Assembly: GCA_028687545.1 (NCBI GenBank)
Contig: JAQTZZ010000013.1
Span: forward strand, 21,635 to 85,634
Origin: Candidatus Wallbacteria bacterium
GTDB taxonomy: Bacteria > Muiribacteriota > JAQTZZ01
Length of the DNA stretch: 64,000 bases
Reading direction: 5' to 3'
Shown in pieces: positions 32,692 through 41,091 of this stretch. Positions within the stretch are counted from its first letter, which is position 1. Each line of letters opens with the position of its first letter. Position numbers and translations under genes: made by a program. The notes under the pieces are model-generated. The model searched no databases, was not told the DNA's origin, and saw nothing but the letters and a program-made list of their open reading frames with translations.

Positions 32692-34446
32692 TCACTTTCT
32701 GATCAGGCTGACCCTGCCGCTGATCCTGTATCCTGTTTCTCCGTGTGATCTTCTCAACAGCCCGTCCACATTCACGAAATAGGATCCAGGTTTGGCAGGG
32801 ATGATCCTGAGCGCAGTAGTTCGGAATATTTTCACTCCCAGTTTTTCCTGCTGTTCGTTCAGCGTTCCTTTCCAGGAGTGGATCAATTGTTCCAGGGTTT
32901 TCAAAAACCCAAGGTCACTGGCCACTACTGCCAGAAAATCCCCGCTCGCCAGTGGGATACCTTTGGCGACCGGCAGATGTTCGCCCAGATCCCCGTTCAT
33001 GATCAGGATGAAGCTCAGGTTTTCGAATTCAGTCTCCAGATCATCAGCTATGACTTTGAATTCAGTTGTTTTCCCGAAGAGTTTCTGAAAATAATGTTTT
33101 AGGATCGCTAAAAACACGCCTACTATGAACGGACCCCTGTCTCCCAGAAGATAACCCAGGAATCCCTTGTAGTATTTAATAAATCTGTTTTCAGTGAAAA
33201 AAGGCACATCACCGAAGATTCCCACTCCCCCGAAACCGATGAAATGATATTTTCTGCGCCAGCCGGAGCTGTCTTCAGTCTTCACTTCCAGCACGTCGCT
33301 CTCCATGATGCGGTCTTTCGAGAAACCATCGCAGATGATCGCAACTGCCGGTTCCAGTTCGTCCGGGATCTGCAGGGCTTTACCGATCAGGTCGGCAGAC
33401 CCTTTCCGAAGAAAGGCCAGCCTGAGTCCGCTTTTTAAGCCAACAGAGCAGCAGGCTTCCAGGATGCTGTTGAAGGTACCGGCACCTCCGGCTGAGACTA
33501 TCTTCAGGCAACCTGATTTCAGCACTTCCCGGGCTTTTTTTCTGGCGGCCTGATGCGTATCCACGATCTGCACGGAAGTATGCGGGCTGTGTTTGCAGAA
33601 TTCCTCTTCCAGATGGTCCAGTTTTTTCCAGTCTTTGACAGATCCTGAGATTGAAGTTGCGATCACGCTGATTTCCGGGATTTGTTTCTGGGACATGATG
33701 ATCTCCTTGGTTTTTTCCAGTACTTCAGCCTGGGTCAGACTGTCAGTGCAGATCGGAAAGACCCGCACTCCGAATTTATCTTCGAGGATCCTGAGCGTAA
33801 ATTCATATGCTTCCTGAAGTGTTCTGAGAAATTCCCGCTGTTCGTGGGACTGGGTTTTCCCGCCTCTCTGCTCGATCCTTTCTAGAGCTGTCTCTGGAGC
33901 AACCTTTAAAAAAATGACATTACCTGGGATCTGAAGTGAGGTTCGGAAAATCCAGCCGGCCCACACGATTTCAGGGATACTGCTTAAATAGCGCAGGCCA
34001 TTACTCAGGTCGAGCTTTTTTCCGCCTGAAAGATAGGTGATGCATCTTTCATATTCCGCTTCATTGAATGCCTCAGGCCTGTAATGTCTGCCCCAGCCCA
34101 TGATGTTGATCAGAGGAGCGCCGTCGGTGATGATCAGGTCAGGCGAGAATCCATTCACAATTTCATTCTGGATTCTGCTCCTGCATAACAGCTCTGTCAA
34201 TTTTCCGATCTCATACAGGTATTCATTCCGGCTGAACTTGATCAGGCTGCCGATCAGATAACCGACCCTCAGCCTGTTAAGTCCTTCGGGTTCAGTCAGC
34301 CTGCCGTTGAAGCCCGAGATGACTGCCTTTTCCCCGATACCTGCGAGAGAGAATTTTCCAGCCAGGGCTGTCAGAATTCCATGATAGCAGGAACTTTTCC
34401 CGCTGCCGTCGATTCCCACTACTGCGAAGTGCCTATCAGTTCTCAT
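32692..34446 (-). CDS. Fusion of P-loop nucleotide kinase and diacylglycerol/sphingosine-kinase-like domain
   Basis: A 584-residue two-domain protein. The N-terminal half has a thymidylate-kinase-like P-loop (GIDGSGKSS near residue 12), LIITDGAPL, and an R-rich lid (LERIEQRGGKTQ). The C-terminal half matches lipid kinases of the DAGK/LCB5/YegS type: IVSAGGAGTFNSILEAC in the position of GGDGTxNE, GFGGVGIFGDV, and a beta-rich end (FILIMNGDLGEHLPVAKG, FFVNVDGLL-like). The acid D of GGDGT is A (GGAGT), which may weaken catalysis. The start at 34446 overlaps the upstream acyl-CoA synthetase/PlsC gene by 11 bases. I infer phosphorylation of a lipid made by its neighbour. Confidence 0.8.
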   Translation of the reverse strand: MRTDRHFAVVGIDGSGKSSCYHGILTALAGKFSLAGIGEKAVISGFNGRLTEPEGLNRLRVGYLIGSLIKFSRNEYLYEIGKLTELLCRSRIQNEIVNGFSPDLIITDGAPLINIMGWGRHYRPEAFNEAEYERCITYLSGGKKLDLSNGLRYLSSIPEIVWAGWIFRTSLQIPGNVIFLKVAPETALERIEQRGGKTQSHEQREFLRTLQEAYEFTLRILEDKFGVRVFPICTDSLTQAEVLEKTKEIIMSQKQIPEISVIATSISGSVKDWKKLDHLEEEFCKHSPHTSVQIVDTHQAARKKAREVLKSGCLKIVSAGGAGTFNSILEACCSVGLKSGLRLAFLRKGSADLIGKALQIPDELEPAVAIICDGFSKDRIMESDVLEVKTEDSSGWRRKYHFIGFGGVGIFGDVPFFTENRFIKYYKGFLGYLLGDRGPFIVGVFLAILKHYFQKLFGKTTEFKVIADDLETEFENLSFILIMNGDLGEHLPVAKGIPLASGDFLAVVASDLGFLKTLEQLIHSWKGTLNEQQEKLGVKIFRTTALRIIPAKPGSYFVNVDGLLRRSHGETGYRISGRVSLIRK

Positions 34447-37081
34447 GTTTATCCACCAGACTGACCACCGCATCCCGGATCTGCCTTGAAATCAGCCTGT
34501 ATTTTTCGTAGTCAGTCCCGCATCCGGACATGTCCATCCGGCCGGCCTGAATCTGCGGGCCGATCAGGATCCCTACCTTAGCGGGTTTCGGAATCATTGC
34601 ACCTTTGGGAAGGGATTTATCAGCTCCATAGATATACACCGGAACTACCGGTATTTTCAACCGGAGAGCCAGGGCACCAATCCCGGGCTTGAATTCCGTC
34701 AGACTGCCGTCCCTGGTCCTGGTGCCTTCCGGGAAAAGGATCACTGATTTTCCGAGCAGGATCAGCTCCTCGCAGATCCTGAGCCCTCTGACGAAATCAC
34801 CAAGCCTGTCGAAAGGGAAGGTATTGAAAAAAAACCTGACTGCACTTCCCTTGATTTTTTTAGAGAAAAAATAATCCCTCGCTGCCGGCGCGAGTATATC
34901 CCTGACCCTGTTGAAAGGCAGGGCCGTCAGTATGAGGGGGAAATCCAGCAGGCTGGCATGATTAGCTGCCACGATGAAGGATCCTTTTTCAGGTATGTTT
35001 TCGAGTCCTTCGACCCTGCAGTCTAGAAAAGTCTTGAAGATTGATCTGAACAGCAGGTATGACATCTGATGAAAGACGGAAAATTTAGCGTTCGTTTCCA
35101 TTATTTTCCGGGCTTCATCCCTGAAATCATCGTCGTTTTCCCGTTCAAGCGGACCACTTATCGCAAATCTGCAGAGTTCCTCCATGGTATTAATCTCAAA
35201 CGCTGAACTCTCTGGAATCGAAATGCCTTTTTCTCTCTGCAGTGCTGAGAACACTTCGATTTTCATCAGCGAATCGATCCCCAGATCCGCGTATAGATTT
35301 GACTGCATGGAAATCTCTATGCCGGATCCTGAGATCCTGGCCACTATTTCCCTTAAATCATCGGTGAATTCATTGCCTGTAGGAATGTTTTTCCCGTTTT
35401 CCTGGGAAGGAATTTCGGTTTTCGCATTCTTCACGAGATCGTTCACCAGAGCCCGTTTGATTTTTCTGGAAGCTGTCTTCGGAAGTTCCTGATCCCAGAT
35501 TTCAAAGCTGGAAATCCGCTTGTAATCAGCGAGGTTGCGGCTCAGCCTGTTTATCTCTGCCGCAATGGTCTTCCTGACCAGGTTTTTACTTCGGTCCGCA
35601 GGCTCAAATCTATCCAAGTCCGGAAAAATCACGGCATGGACTTTTTCGCTCCCTTTGCGGGAACCCTCCGCGGCTTTTCCCAGTACGCAGATTTCTCTGA
35701 TAAACTCGCTTCTGCCGATCACCTCTTCCACCTCTTCCGGATAAACCTTTTTCCCTGCTCCAAGCACGATCAGGTTCTTTTTCCTGCCTGACAGGAAAAG
35801 ATATCCATGATCGAGATAACCCAGGTCTCCGGTGTGAAACCAGCCGTCCCTGATCACAGAAGAGGTGAGGTCCGGTTTTCCGCTGTAGCCTGACATCAGA
35901 TTCGGTCCGCGGACCAGCAGTTCTCCTGTGCGGGGATCGCTCGCGTTGCTTCTCTCGATTTTCACTTCCACACCAGGCAGGGGCTTTCCGACAGATCCCA
36001 GCCGGTTGTCTCTAAAGGTGTTGACTGATACCACAGGTGAGGTCTCGGTCAGACCGTACCCTTGAAAAACGTTGAAGCCCATAGCTCTCAAGTCTGATTC
36101 CAGGCTGATGTCCAGGGGCGCTCCTCCGCAATAGAAACATCTGAGGCGGCCTCCGAATTTCCGGTGAATGGTGCGGAACAGAAATCTGCCTGGATTGATT
36201 CCGAGTCTGTTTAAACAAAGAGAAAATTTCAGCATCAGGTCAAAGGCTTTGCGGACAGGGTCCGGCATTTCCCTGATCTGGCGCAGGATACCGTTGTGGA
36301 TCATCTTCAAAATCAGGGGCACACAGACGATCATGGTGGCCTGCTGCTGATTCAGCAGAGCGGTGATGGAGGGTGCGCTGAGGCTTTCGCAATAGGTGAT
36401 ACCCGCTCCCCCATAGAGAGGGCCGATCAGGCCTGCGACCAGTTCGAACATGTGGTTGAGGGGCAGGATGGAGATGAAATGATCATCCGGGCTGATCTCA
36501 AGTACAGAGTTCAAGGCACGGGTTTCGAAGAGGAGATTGCCATAGGTCAGTTCCACTCCCTTGGCTACGCCCATAGTGCCCGAAGTGTAGACGATCAGGG
36601 CAGTGGCGTCGGGATCAGCATGCGGAGCGCAGCCGTCTTCTGAGCTGGAGCTTTGGAAATCTGCGATCTGAATCAAATTTTCGTCGGTCCGGTCCAGACA
36701 GATAACCTGTTCCAGTAATGGAAGCGCCTGCCTGTGATTAGAAATGCCCAGAAAGGGTGCGGAGACGAAAATGCACCTGCACTTCGAATCATTGAGGATG
36801 AAGATGATTTCCGGCCAGCTCAGTCTGCTGTCGATCGGAACTACGATCCCGGACATGGAGACGATTCCGAAGAAAGCTGCTGCCCATTCCGGTCTGTTTT
36901 CCGAGAGGATGGCGATCCTGTCCCTGTCTCCCAGTCCATGCCGGCACAGGATTCCGGCAATGGCAGCAGCCATGTTCCTGAGCCCGGTAAAGGAAATTTC
37001 CCTGTCTTTGAGCCTGAGCGCAGTCCTGTCACCGAATCGGCTTACTGCTTCGTGGAAAATCTCAAGAATCGAATTTCTCAT
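34436..37081 (-). CDS. Acyl-CoA synthetase-ACP-PlsC acyltransferase fusion
   Basis: An 881-residue multidomain enzyme. The AMP-dependent synthetase domain (about 1-500) has IVYTSGTMGVAKG, GYGLTETSP, WFHTGDLGYL and GRKKNLIVLGAGKKVYPEE. An acyl-carrier domain follows (about 580-650) with the phosphopantetheine serine in DLGIDSLMKIE. The C-terminal PlsC-type 1-acylglycerophosphate acyltransferase has NHASLLDFPL (H-x4-D) and FPEGTRTRDG. It probably activates a fatty acid, loads it on its own carrier and transfers it to a glycerol-phosphate-like acceptor, similar to the Aas-type fusion. ATG at 37081; a GTG at 37114 is possible. A TATTAT element lies just upstream, so the mRNA may be nearly leaderless. 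Confidence 0.9.
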   Translation of the reverse strand: MRNSILEIFHEAVSRFGDRTALRLKDREISFTGLRNMAAAIAGILCRHGLGDRDRIAILSENRPEWAAAFFGIVSMSGIVVPIDSRLSWPEIIFILNDSKCRCIFVSAPFLGISNHRQALPLLEQVICLDRTDENLIQIADFQSSSSEDGCAPHADPDATALIVYTSGTMGVAKGVELTYGNLLFETRALNSVLEISPDDHFISILPLNHMFELVAGLIGPLYGGAGITYCESLSAPSITALLNQQQATMIVCVPLILKMIHNGILRQIREMPDPVRKAFDLMLKFSLCLNRLGINPGRFLFRTIHRKFGGRLRCFYCGGAPLDISLESDLRAMGFNVFQGYGLTETSPVVSVNTFRDNRLGSVGKPLPGVEVKIERSNASDPRTGELLVRGPNLMSGYSGKPDLTSSVIRDGWFHTGDLGYLDHGYLFLSGRKKNLIVLGAGKKVYPEEVEEVIGRSEFIREICVLGKAAEGSRKGSEKVHAVIFPDLDRFEPADRSKNLVRKTIAAEINRLSRNLADYKRISSFEIWDQELPKTASRKIKRALVNDLVKNAKTEIPSQENGKNIPTGNEFTDDLREIVARISGSGIEISMQSNLYADLGIDSLMKIEVFSALQREKGISIPESSAFEINTMEELCRFAISGPLERENDDDFRDEARKIMETNAKFSVFHQMSYLLFRSIFKTFLDCRVEGLENIPEKGSFIVAANHASLLDFPLILTALPFNRVRDILAPAARDYFFSKKIKGSAVRFFFNTFPFDRLGDFVRGLRICEELILLGKSVILFPEGTRTRDGSLTEFKPGIGALALRLKIPVVPVYIYGADKSLPKGAMIPKPAKVGILIGPQIQAGRMDMSGCGTDYEKYRLISRQIRDAVVSLVDKHEN

Positions 37082-37107
37082 TGATGTATAATAACATAAA
37101 CACTCAT

Positions 37108-37137
37108 TTGTCACCGACGGGATCGATCAGGTAAAAT
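37108..37137 (+). promoter_or_regulatory. Promoter of the phosphoesterase gene
   Basis: TTGTCA (37108-37113) and TAAAAT (37132-37137) have an 18-base spacer, 56 bases upstream of the ATG at 37193. It overlaps the upstream region of the divergent acyl-CoA synthetase gene. Confidence 0.5.
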
Positions 37138-37192
37138 GATTGTAAATATTAAATAATGTGATTCAGGGGAGGATGGAACGGGGAACTCAAGG

Positions 37193-38344
37193 ATGCTGAA
37201 TGTTTTGATTTTCTGGTTCTGGCTGTGCTGCCTGAATTGCCAGGCAGCAACCAGGATTCTAGTGCTGGGAGATTTGCAGATTCAGGGGACTGTTCCCCTG
37301 GAATTGAACCGTGAAACAGCGGTGACCGACTGGAAAGGGCAGAAACTGGCCTCTGAAGAATTCGGTAAATCGCTCAAAACATTGATCACAGCTTCCATGC
37401 CGGACATGATTTTGCAGACCGGGGATTTCGTGGAATTCAATGAATCTTTGAAAATCGCCTGCACCGGCGAAGCCGGGACGCTGGAGATCATTCCTTATCC
37501 TGTGCAGGAGTGGAGAGATACACTGCAGTTTTTCCCGGGAGGGACAGACATATACACTACTCCAGGCAATCATGACACTCTGAAGGAAACACTGTTCAAA
37601 GCGCACTATACTGATCCGGGAAAATCTAAATTCGTGGTGGATGGGCTTAACCGACCGCCGTCTTATCTCAGTTTTGAAGAGCGGAAAGATCTGCAGGAGC
37701 TGAGATTTCCCAATCTTAAAGGCAAGCTGCGGCTGGTCCTGTCTCCATCCAGCTACCTGGCCTATTTTTCTGAGTTTAATCTGTTGTCGCTGGATGGAGA
37801 TGAGATCCAGAAGAGTAACTCTGTATTGGAATTTTTTGCCTCGCAGATGCCGGCAGGCGATCAGAAACCTCTGATCATACTCTGCCATTATCCGATCTAT
37901 CCCGGCAGGAAGAAAAACAATGCCGTCTCAGGCAAGATAGCACAGGCTCTGCTGCCGTTTCTGAATACTCACAACTGTGTTCTGTATTTAAGCGGGCATG
38001 AACATTATTATCTGCGCTATGCCGACGAATCGCTGCGCAACATGTACACTGAGATTGATGCACCGACCGCCAAATTCGTGACAGTGGGTAATTTCTGCTG
38101 CAAAGAACCTGACAGATACGACTTCAATCCAAAATTCGGTAATAAAAAAGACTATTATCTTTACGAAGGTCCAAATTATGCGGAGATCAACATCGACGAG
38201 GAAAAGCTTGAATTCAAAGCCTATGGAAAATACACGGCAGGCTGGGAGAAAATCGACAGTTTCACGCTTGTTTTCAAAAGCGAAGCTGCTCAGAGTGCCG
38301 AGACCGAGGAAGTGAAGAAGAACGAGGAAACAAGCCCGGAATAA
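37193..38344 (+). CDS. Exported calcineurin-like metallophosphoesterase
   Basis: A 383-residue protein with a short signal peptide (LIFWFWLCCLNCQA). All five metal-binding motifs are visible: LGDLQIQG (D; the usual His position is Gln), LQTGDFVE, PGNHD, ILCHYPIYPG and LSGHEHYY. It would hydrolyse a phosphomonoester or diester (or a pyrophosphate such as a lipid-linked one) outside the cytoplasm. The spacer region holds a disulfide-like pair. The C-terminal tail is charged (VKKNEETSPE). Its stop codon lies inside the hairpin at 38332-38354. It diverges from the acyltransferase fusion. Confidence 0.88.
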   Translation: MLNVLIFWFWLCCLNCQAATRILVLGDLQIQGTVPLELNRETAVTDWKGQKLASEEFGKSLKTLITASMPDMILQTGDFVEFNESLKIACTGEAGTLEIIPYPVQEWRDTLQFFPGGTDIYTTPGNHDTLKETLFKAHYTDPGKSKFVVDGLNRPPSYLSFEERKDLQELRFPNLKGKLRLVLSPSSYLAYFSEFNLLSLDGDEIQKSNSVLEFFASQMPAGDQKPLIILCHYPIYPGRKKNNAVSGKIAQALLPFLNTHNCVLYLSGHEHYYLRYADESLRNMYTEIDAPTAKFVTVGNFCCKEPDRYDFNPKFGNKKDYYLYEGPNYAEINIDEEKLEFKAYGKYTAGWEKIDSFTLVFKSEAAQSAETEEVKKNEETSPE

Positions 38345-38355
38345 TCCCGGGCTTT
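38332..38355. terminator. Bidirectional terminator between convergent genes
   Basis: AAGCCCGG (38332-38339) pairs perfectly with CCGGGCTT (38347-38354) around a 7-base loop. The hairpin contains the stop codon of the phosphoesterase and sits between it and the convergent PspC gene. The T tract is short (TTT, TTGTTT on the other strand). Confidence 0.6.
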
Positions 38356-38372
38356 GTCAAGCGCTCTTCAGA

Positions 38373-38627
38373 TTACTGCTGGGGCTTGTTTTCAGGTTCC
38401 GGCGTCACGGTACTTGCATCCTCCGAATCCCGGCGGCGGATCGGCCGGTAGATCGTAGTCACTACGAAAAGCAGGTACAGGCCTACCCCGATGCCGCTGA
38501 TGAAACCCAGTGCCACGAACATGATGCGCACAATCACAGGGTCGATTTCGAAGTATTCACCGAGCCCTCCGCAGACTCCGCTGATGACCCGGTCCTCGCG
38601 CGAACGGTAATAACGTTTTGCAGCCAT
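38373..38627 (-). CDS. PspC-domain small membrane protein
   Basis: An 84-residue protein with the PspC-domain pattern RSREDRVISGVCGGLGEYF and PVIVRIMFVALGF, one or two membrane helices and a charged tail. PspC-like proteins act in envelope stress responses (phage-shock) by interacting with PspA/PspB or sensors; no pspA is adjacent. ATG at 38627 follows a strong AAAGGAGG. It is at the C-terminal side of the terminator, convergent with the phosphoesterase. Confidence 0.9.
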   Translation of the reverse strand: MAAKRYYRSREDRVISGVCGGLGEYFEIDPVIVRIMFVALGFISGIGVGLYLLFVVTTIYRPIRRRDSEDASTVTPEPENKPQQ

Positions 38628-38771
38628 GTTGCCTCCTTTAGCTGGTTTCTAATTACAGTTTAGCTCAAATCCTGGATCTGCGGAATATTTACCTTGCAAC
38701 AATCCGCAACAATCGGATAGATCAGAAACCGCGGGAATAGAGGGTGAAATCAAGAACTGCCTGACTGTAAA

Positions 38772-38912
38772 TTAATTTATCTTCTTATCTTTACAATGGT
38801 TGCATCTGGTGATTTCTTTTCTGGAACGGTCATTAGTTTTGGAACAAACGGTATCAATCCGCATGTCGATTAATGATCGAACATTAATGGCATAAATGCA
38901 TCTTTTGCCCAT
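38772..38912 (-). CDS. Tiny cysteine-containing ORF (46 residues)
   Basis: ATG at 38912 follows AAAGGAGAGACC, a strong ribosome binding site. The product begins MGKRCIYAINVRSLI, has cysteines at residues 5, 23, 37 and 40 and ends with a C-N-H-C pair (RCNHCKDKKIN). The arrangement could bind zinc or iron. No homologue is recognised. It lies alone in the 38628-39099 intergenic region on the same strand as PspC and the pilin gene. Confidence 0.45.
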   Translation of the reverse strand: MGKRCIYAINVRSLIDMRIDTVCSKTNDRSRKEITRCNHCKDKKIN

Positions 38913-39099
38913 GGTCTCTCCTTTCTCCCCCAATTAGAGATTCTCCCGACCATGGCTTCACTGCATATCGCTATTGTACCCATGTTATGTTCAATGTCAA
39001 CAGTATTGCGGACAAAGTCACAATACGCACTTCACCATCTCCCAGGCATTCGGAATTTACCGCATTGAAAAGTCCAGGTCATGGCTGGAACCGTTCAGC

Positions 39100-39984
39100 T
39101 TAATATTCCCCCGGCCGCCTCATTCTTGTGTTGCTTTTAGACTGCACTGCCAGGTTGTGGCGGGAGTCGGAATAGCTGCAGCAGGTCCAGGGCGGGTTGA
39201 TCGAGGCATCGTTCATCCGGACATAAATATCGGCTTCAAATGATCTGCAGCCTGCGCCGTTGTTCCTGCCCACCAGCAGGCTGACGAAGTTGTAGTGGCC
39301 GTCCAGAGTGCCGGCATCAATGCCGGTTGCCGGTTCCTGCAGCGTCAGCGATCCGATGCATCCTGCCATCGGCTGCCCGGTCGGATCCTTGCCAGTATCA
39401 TTTGTCGAACTGTCGCCTGTCGTAAAAGTGACTGTCGCTGCACTTGTATTATCATAGGAACCTTTGAACTGGAAATCAGCTCCATTTACAGCGGCTTTCA
39501 TCGGATATTTCGGAGTTTTGCTGAAATAGATGGTGATCACGTCCCCGTTGTCGAGCTGGCCGTTGCCGTTCACATCACCGCTCTGGGCAGCATCGTATAT
39601 AGCCAGGGGCGGCAGGTAGGAAACGATCAGATTGTCTCTGTTGGCAGGATCCATGATGTCCATGGACACCTTGCCGTCAGGTCCGTTGGACATGATGATT
39701 CCGTCGGTGGGTAAGATGGAATACTGGTTGCCCCATGGGTCTCTTTTGTTTTCCGTCAGATATCTTGGCACCAGCCAGTCCAGGGTCTCGCATTTCCTGG
39801 ATTCCTGGGCCTGGAAGCGGACGATAGCGTCGCGGACCCCGTTCATGGAGCTCTGGGCTGTGGAGATTCTGGCCCTTGTGGCCATGTCCCCCAGTTCAGG
39901 GAGCAGCACAGCGATCAAGATTCCGATGATCGCAACGACGATCATCAGCTCGACCAGTGAGAAGCCTCTAATTTTGTGAGACAT
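39100..39984 (-). CDS. Type IV pilin-like protein with EF-hand-like insert
   Basis: A 294-residue prepilin-like protein starting at ATG 39984 (MSHKIRG) after a G-rich site (GGGGG). The type III signal has cleavage G7|F8 with E12 (FSLVELMIVVAIIGILIAVLLPEL), as in PilA/GspG. The head has a GspG-like pattern (RDPWGNQY) and an EF-hand-like loop at 137-148, D-x-N-x-N-G-x-L-D-x-x-D. Several cysteines are near the end. It would be a component or substrate of a type IV pilus or type II-like pseudopilus. No pilus assembly gene (ATPase, inner-membrane platform) is in the window. Confidence 0.9.
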   Translation of the reverse strand: MSHKIRGFSLVELMIVVAIIGILIAVLLPELGDMATRARISTAQSSMNGVRDAIVRFQAQESRKCETLDWLVPRYLTENKRDPWGNQYSILPTDGIIMSNGPDGKVSMDIMDPANRDNLIVSYLPPLAIYDAAQSGDVNGNGQLDNGDVITIYFSKTPKYPMKAAVNGADFQFKGSYDNTSAATVTFTTGDSSTNDTGKDPTGQPMAGCIGSLTLQEPATGIDAGTLDGHYNFVSLLVGRNNGAGCRSFEADIYVRMNDASINPPWTCCSYSDSRHNLAVQSKSNTRMRRPGEY

Positions 39985-40350
39985 GATTCTACCCCCTGAT
40001 AAACTTAGTATTTGTAAACTGATCAAGCAGATTGAATGCCATTTTAAGGCTGGTTAACAACCAAACACTGTGCAGACGAAGATGAGGTGGAATCATTGCA
40101 GGACAGGCATTTAAAGCCGGCGGTTCATGAATTCAGGACTGGTCCCTGCTGGAACAGGCATTGAGTTCAGGGTTATTTTAGCGGTTTTTGTTCAGAAAAG
40201 TGTAAACTTTACCCAAGTCTGGCACACTATCAAGAATCATCTCCTGCTGACTTTTGATAGGCAAGAGCTGATTTTATGATCTGAGTTACTTCCCAAATAC
40301 TTTTACCGGCTGTAAATATTTGATACAATAGGGGAAGGCAATTAGAGAGA
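39985..40350. other. Intergenic region with no gene
   Basis: 366 bases between the pilin gene and tRNA-Leu (both minus strand). No ORF with a ribosome binding site. A possible plus-strand promoter, TTTTAC (40301-40306) and TACAAT (40324-40329) with 17-base spacing, points toward the tRNA antisense strand and the lipoprotein gene. Otherwise I see nothing. Confidence 0.5.
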
Positions 40351-40437
40351 TGGTGCCGAAGGAGGGACTTGAACCCTCATGGGCCTAAGCCCACCGGATT
40401 TTGAGTCCGGCGCGTATGCCAATTCCACCACTTCGGC
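40351..40437 (-). tRNA. tRNA-Leu (anticodon CAA)
   Basis: Reads GCCGAAG at the 5' end (40437), pairs with CTTCGGC at the 3' end, discriminator A and encoded CCA (40351-40353). Anticodon loop CTCAAAA gives anticodon CAA. A long variable arm (TGGGCTTAGGCCCA) and the TTCAAGTC T-loop are typical of leucine tRNAs. Length 87 with CCA. Confidence 0.95.
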
Positions 40438-40446
40438 ACTGCTTAA

Positions 40447-40475
40447 ATACTATGGAAATTAGTGGAACATGTCAA
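40447..40475 (-). promoter_or_regulatory. Promoter of tRNA-Leu
   Basis: On the minus strand TTGACA (40475-40470) and TAGTAT (40452-40447) are separated by 17 bases, ending 9 bases before the tRNA 5' end. Confidence 0.75.
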
Positions 40476-40494
40476 TACCGGGAATGAGGTAGGA

Positions 40495-41091
40495 ATGTCG
40501 GAAGTTCTGTCTGTCAGCGGAAAAAAAATATTGATGCTGTTGCCTTTTCTGGCAGGCCTTTTACTGACAGGCTGCGGGAAGCAGAAAGTCAGAGCAGTCT
40601 ATCCGGATTTTTATCCTGATCCGCTTGCCATGTTCGAGGAAGTCTGGAAGCAGAACGGCAAACCGGATACAGCAGTGACCAAAGGGAGCGGTGAAGTGTC
40701 AGGAAAGACTCTCCCGATGTTTTCAGCGGATAAGGAAAAAATCCGTAAAATGGTTAATCAGGGGGATTTCAGCGAAATCAACAACCTGGTCGGAAGCGGT
40801 AACATGGACCAGGCTATCAGCAAATTGAAAGCAATGAAATCCGCCTACAGGGACGATCCTGAGAAGTACAACCCTTTCCTGGTCATGCACTGCTCCTTCT
40901 ATCTGTCGGATCTCTATCACAAGAAGAACAGCCCGGAATGGAAGAGCGAAATGGACGACGTGATGAAATACTACACTAATATCAGCGAAAACCCGGATGT
41001 GAAGAAAGTGGTGCAGGACATGCAGGATGTGGACAAATTCATGCAGCAGTTCCACCCGGTCAACACCACAGAGGTCGAAAACAACCAATAA
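40495..41091 (+). CDS. Lipoprotein of unknown function
   Basis: A 198-residue lipoprotein from ATG 40495 (GAGGTAGGA just upstream). The lipobox is LLLTGC with Cys about residue 27 (MLLPFLAGLLLTGCGK). The mature protein is helical and acidic, with segments such as EINNLVGSGNMDQAISKLKAMK. Unrecognised. Its TAA overlaps the next gene's ATG (TAATG), so it is co-expressed with the HD phosphohydrolase that follows. Confidence 0.85.
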   Translation: MSEVLSVSGKKILMLLPFLAGLLLTGCGKQKVRAVYPDFYPDPLAMFEEVWKQNGKPDTAVTKGSGEVSGKTLPMFSADKEKIRKMVNQGDFSEINNLVGSGNMDQAISKLKAMKSAYRDDPEKYNPFLVMHCSFYLSDLYHKKNSPEWKSEMDDVMKYYTNISENPDVKKVVQDMQDVDKFMQQFHPVNTTEVENNQ

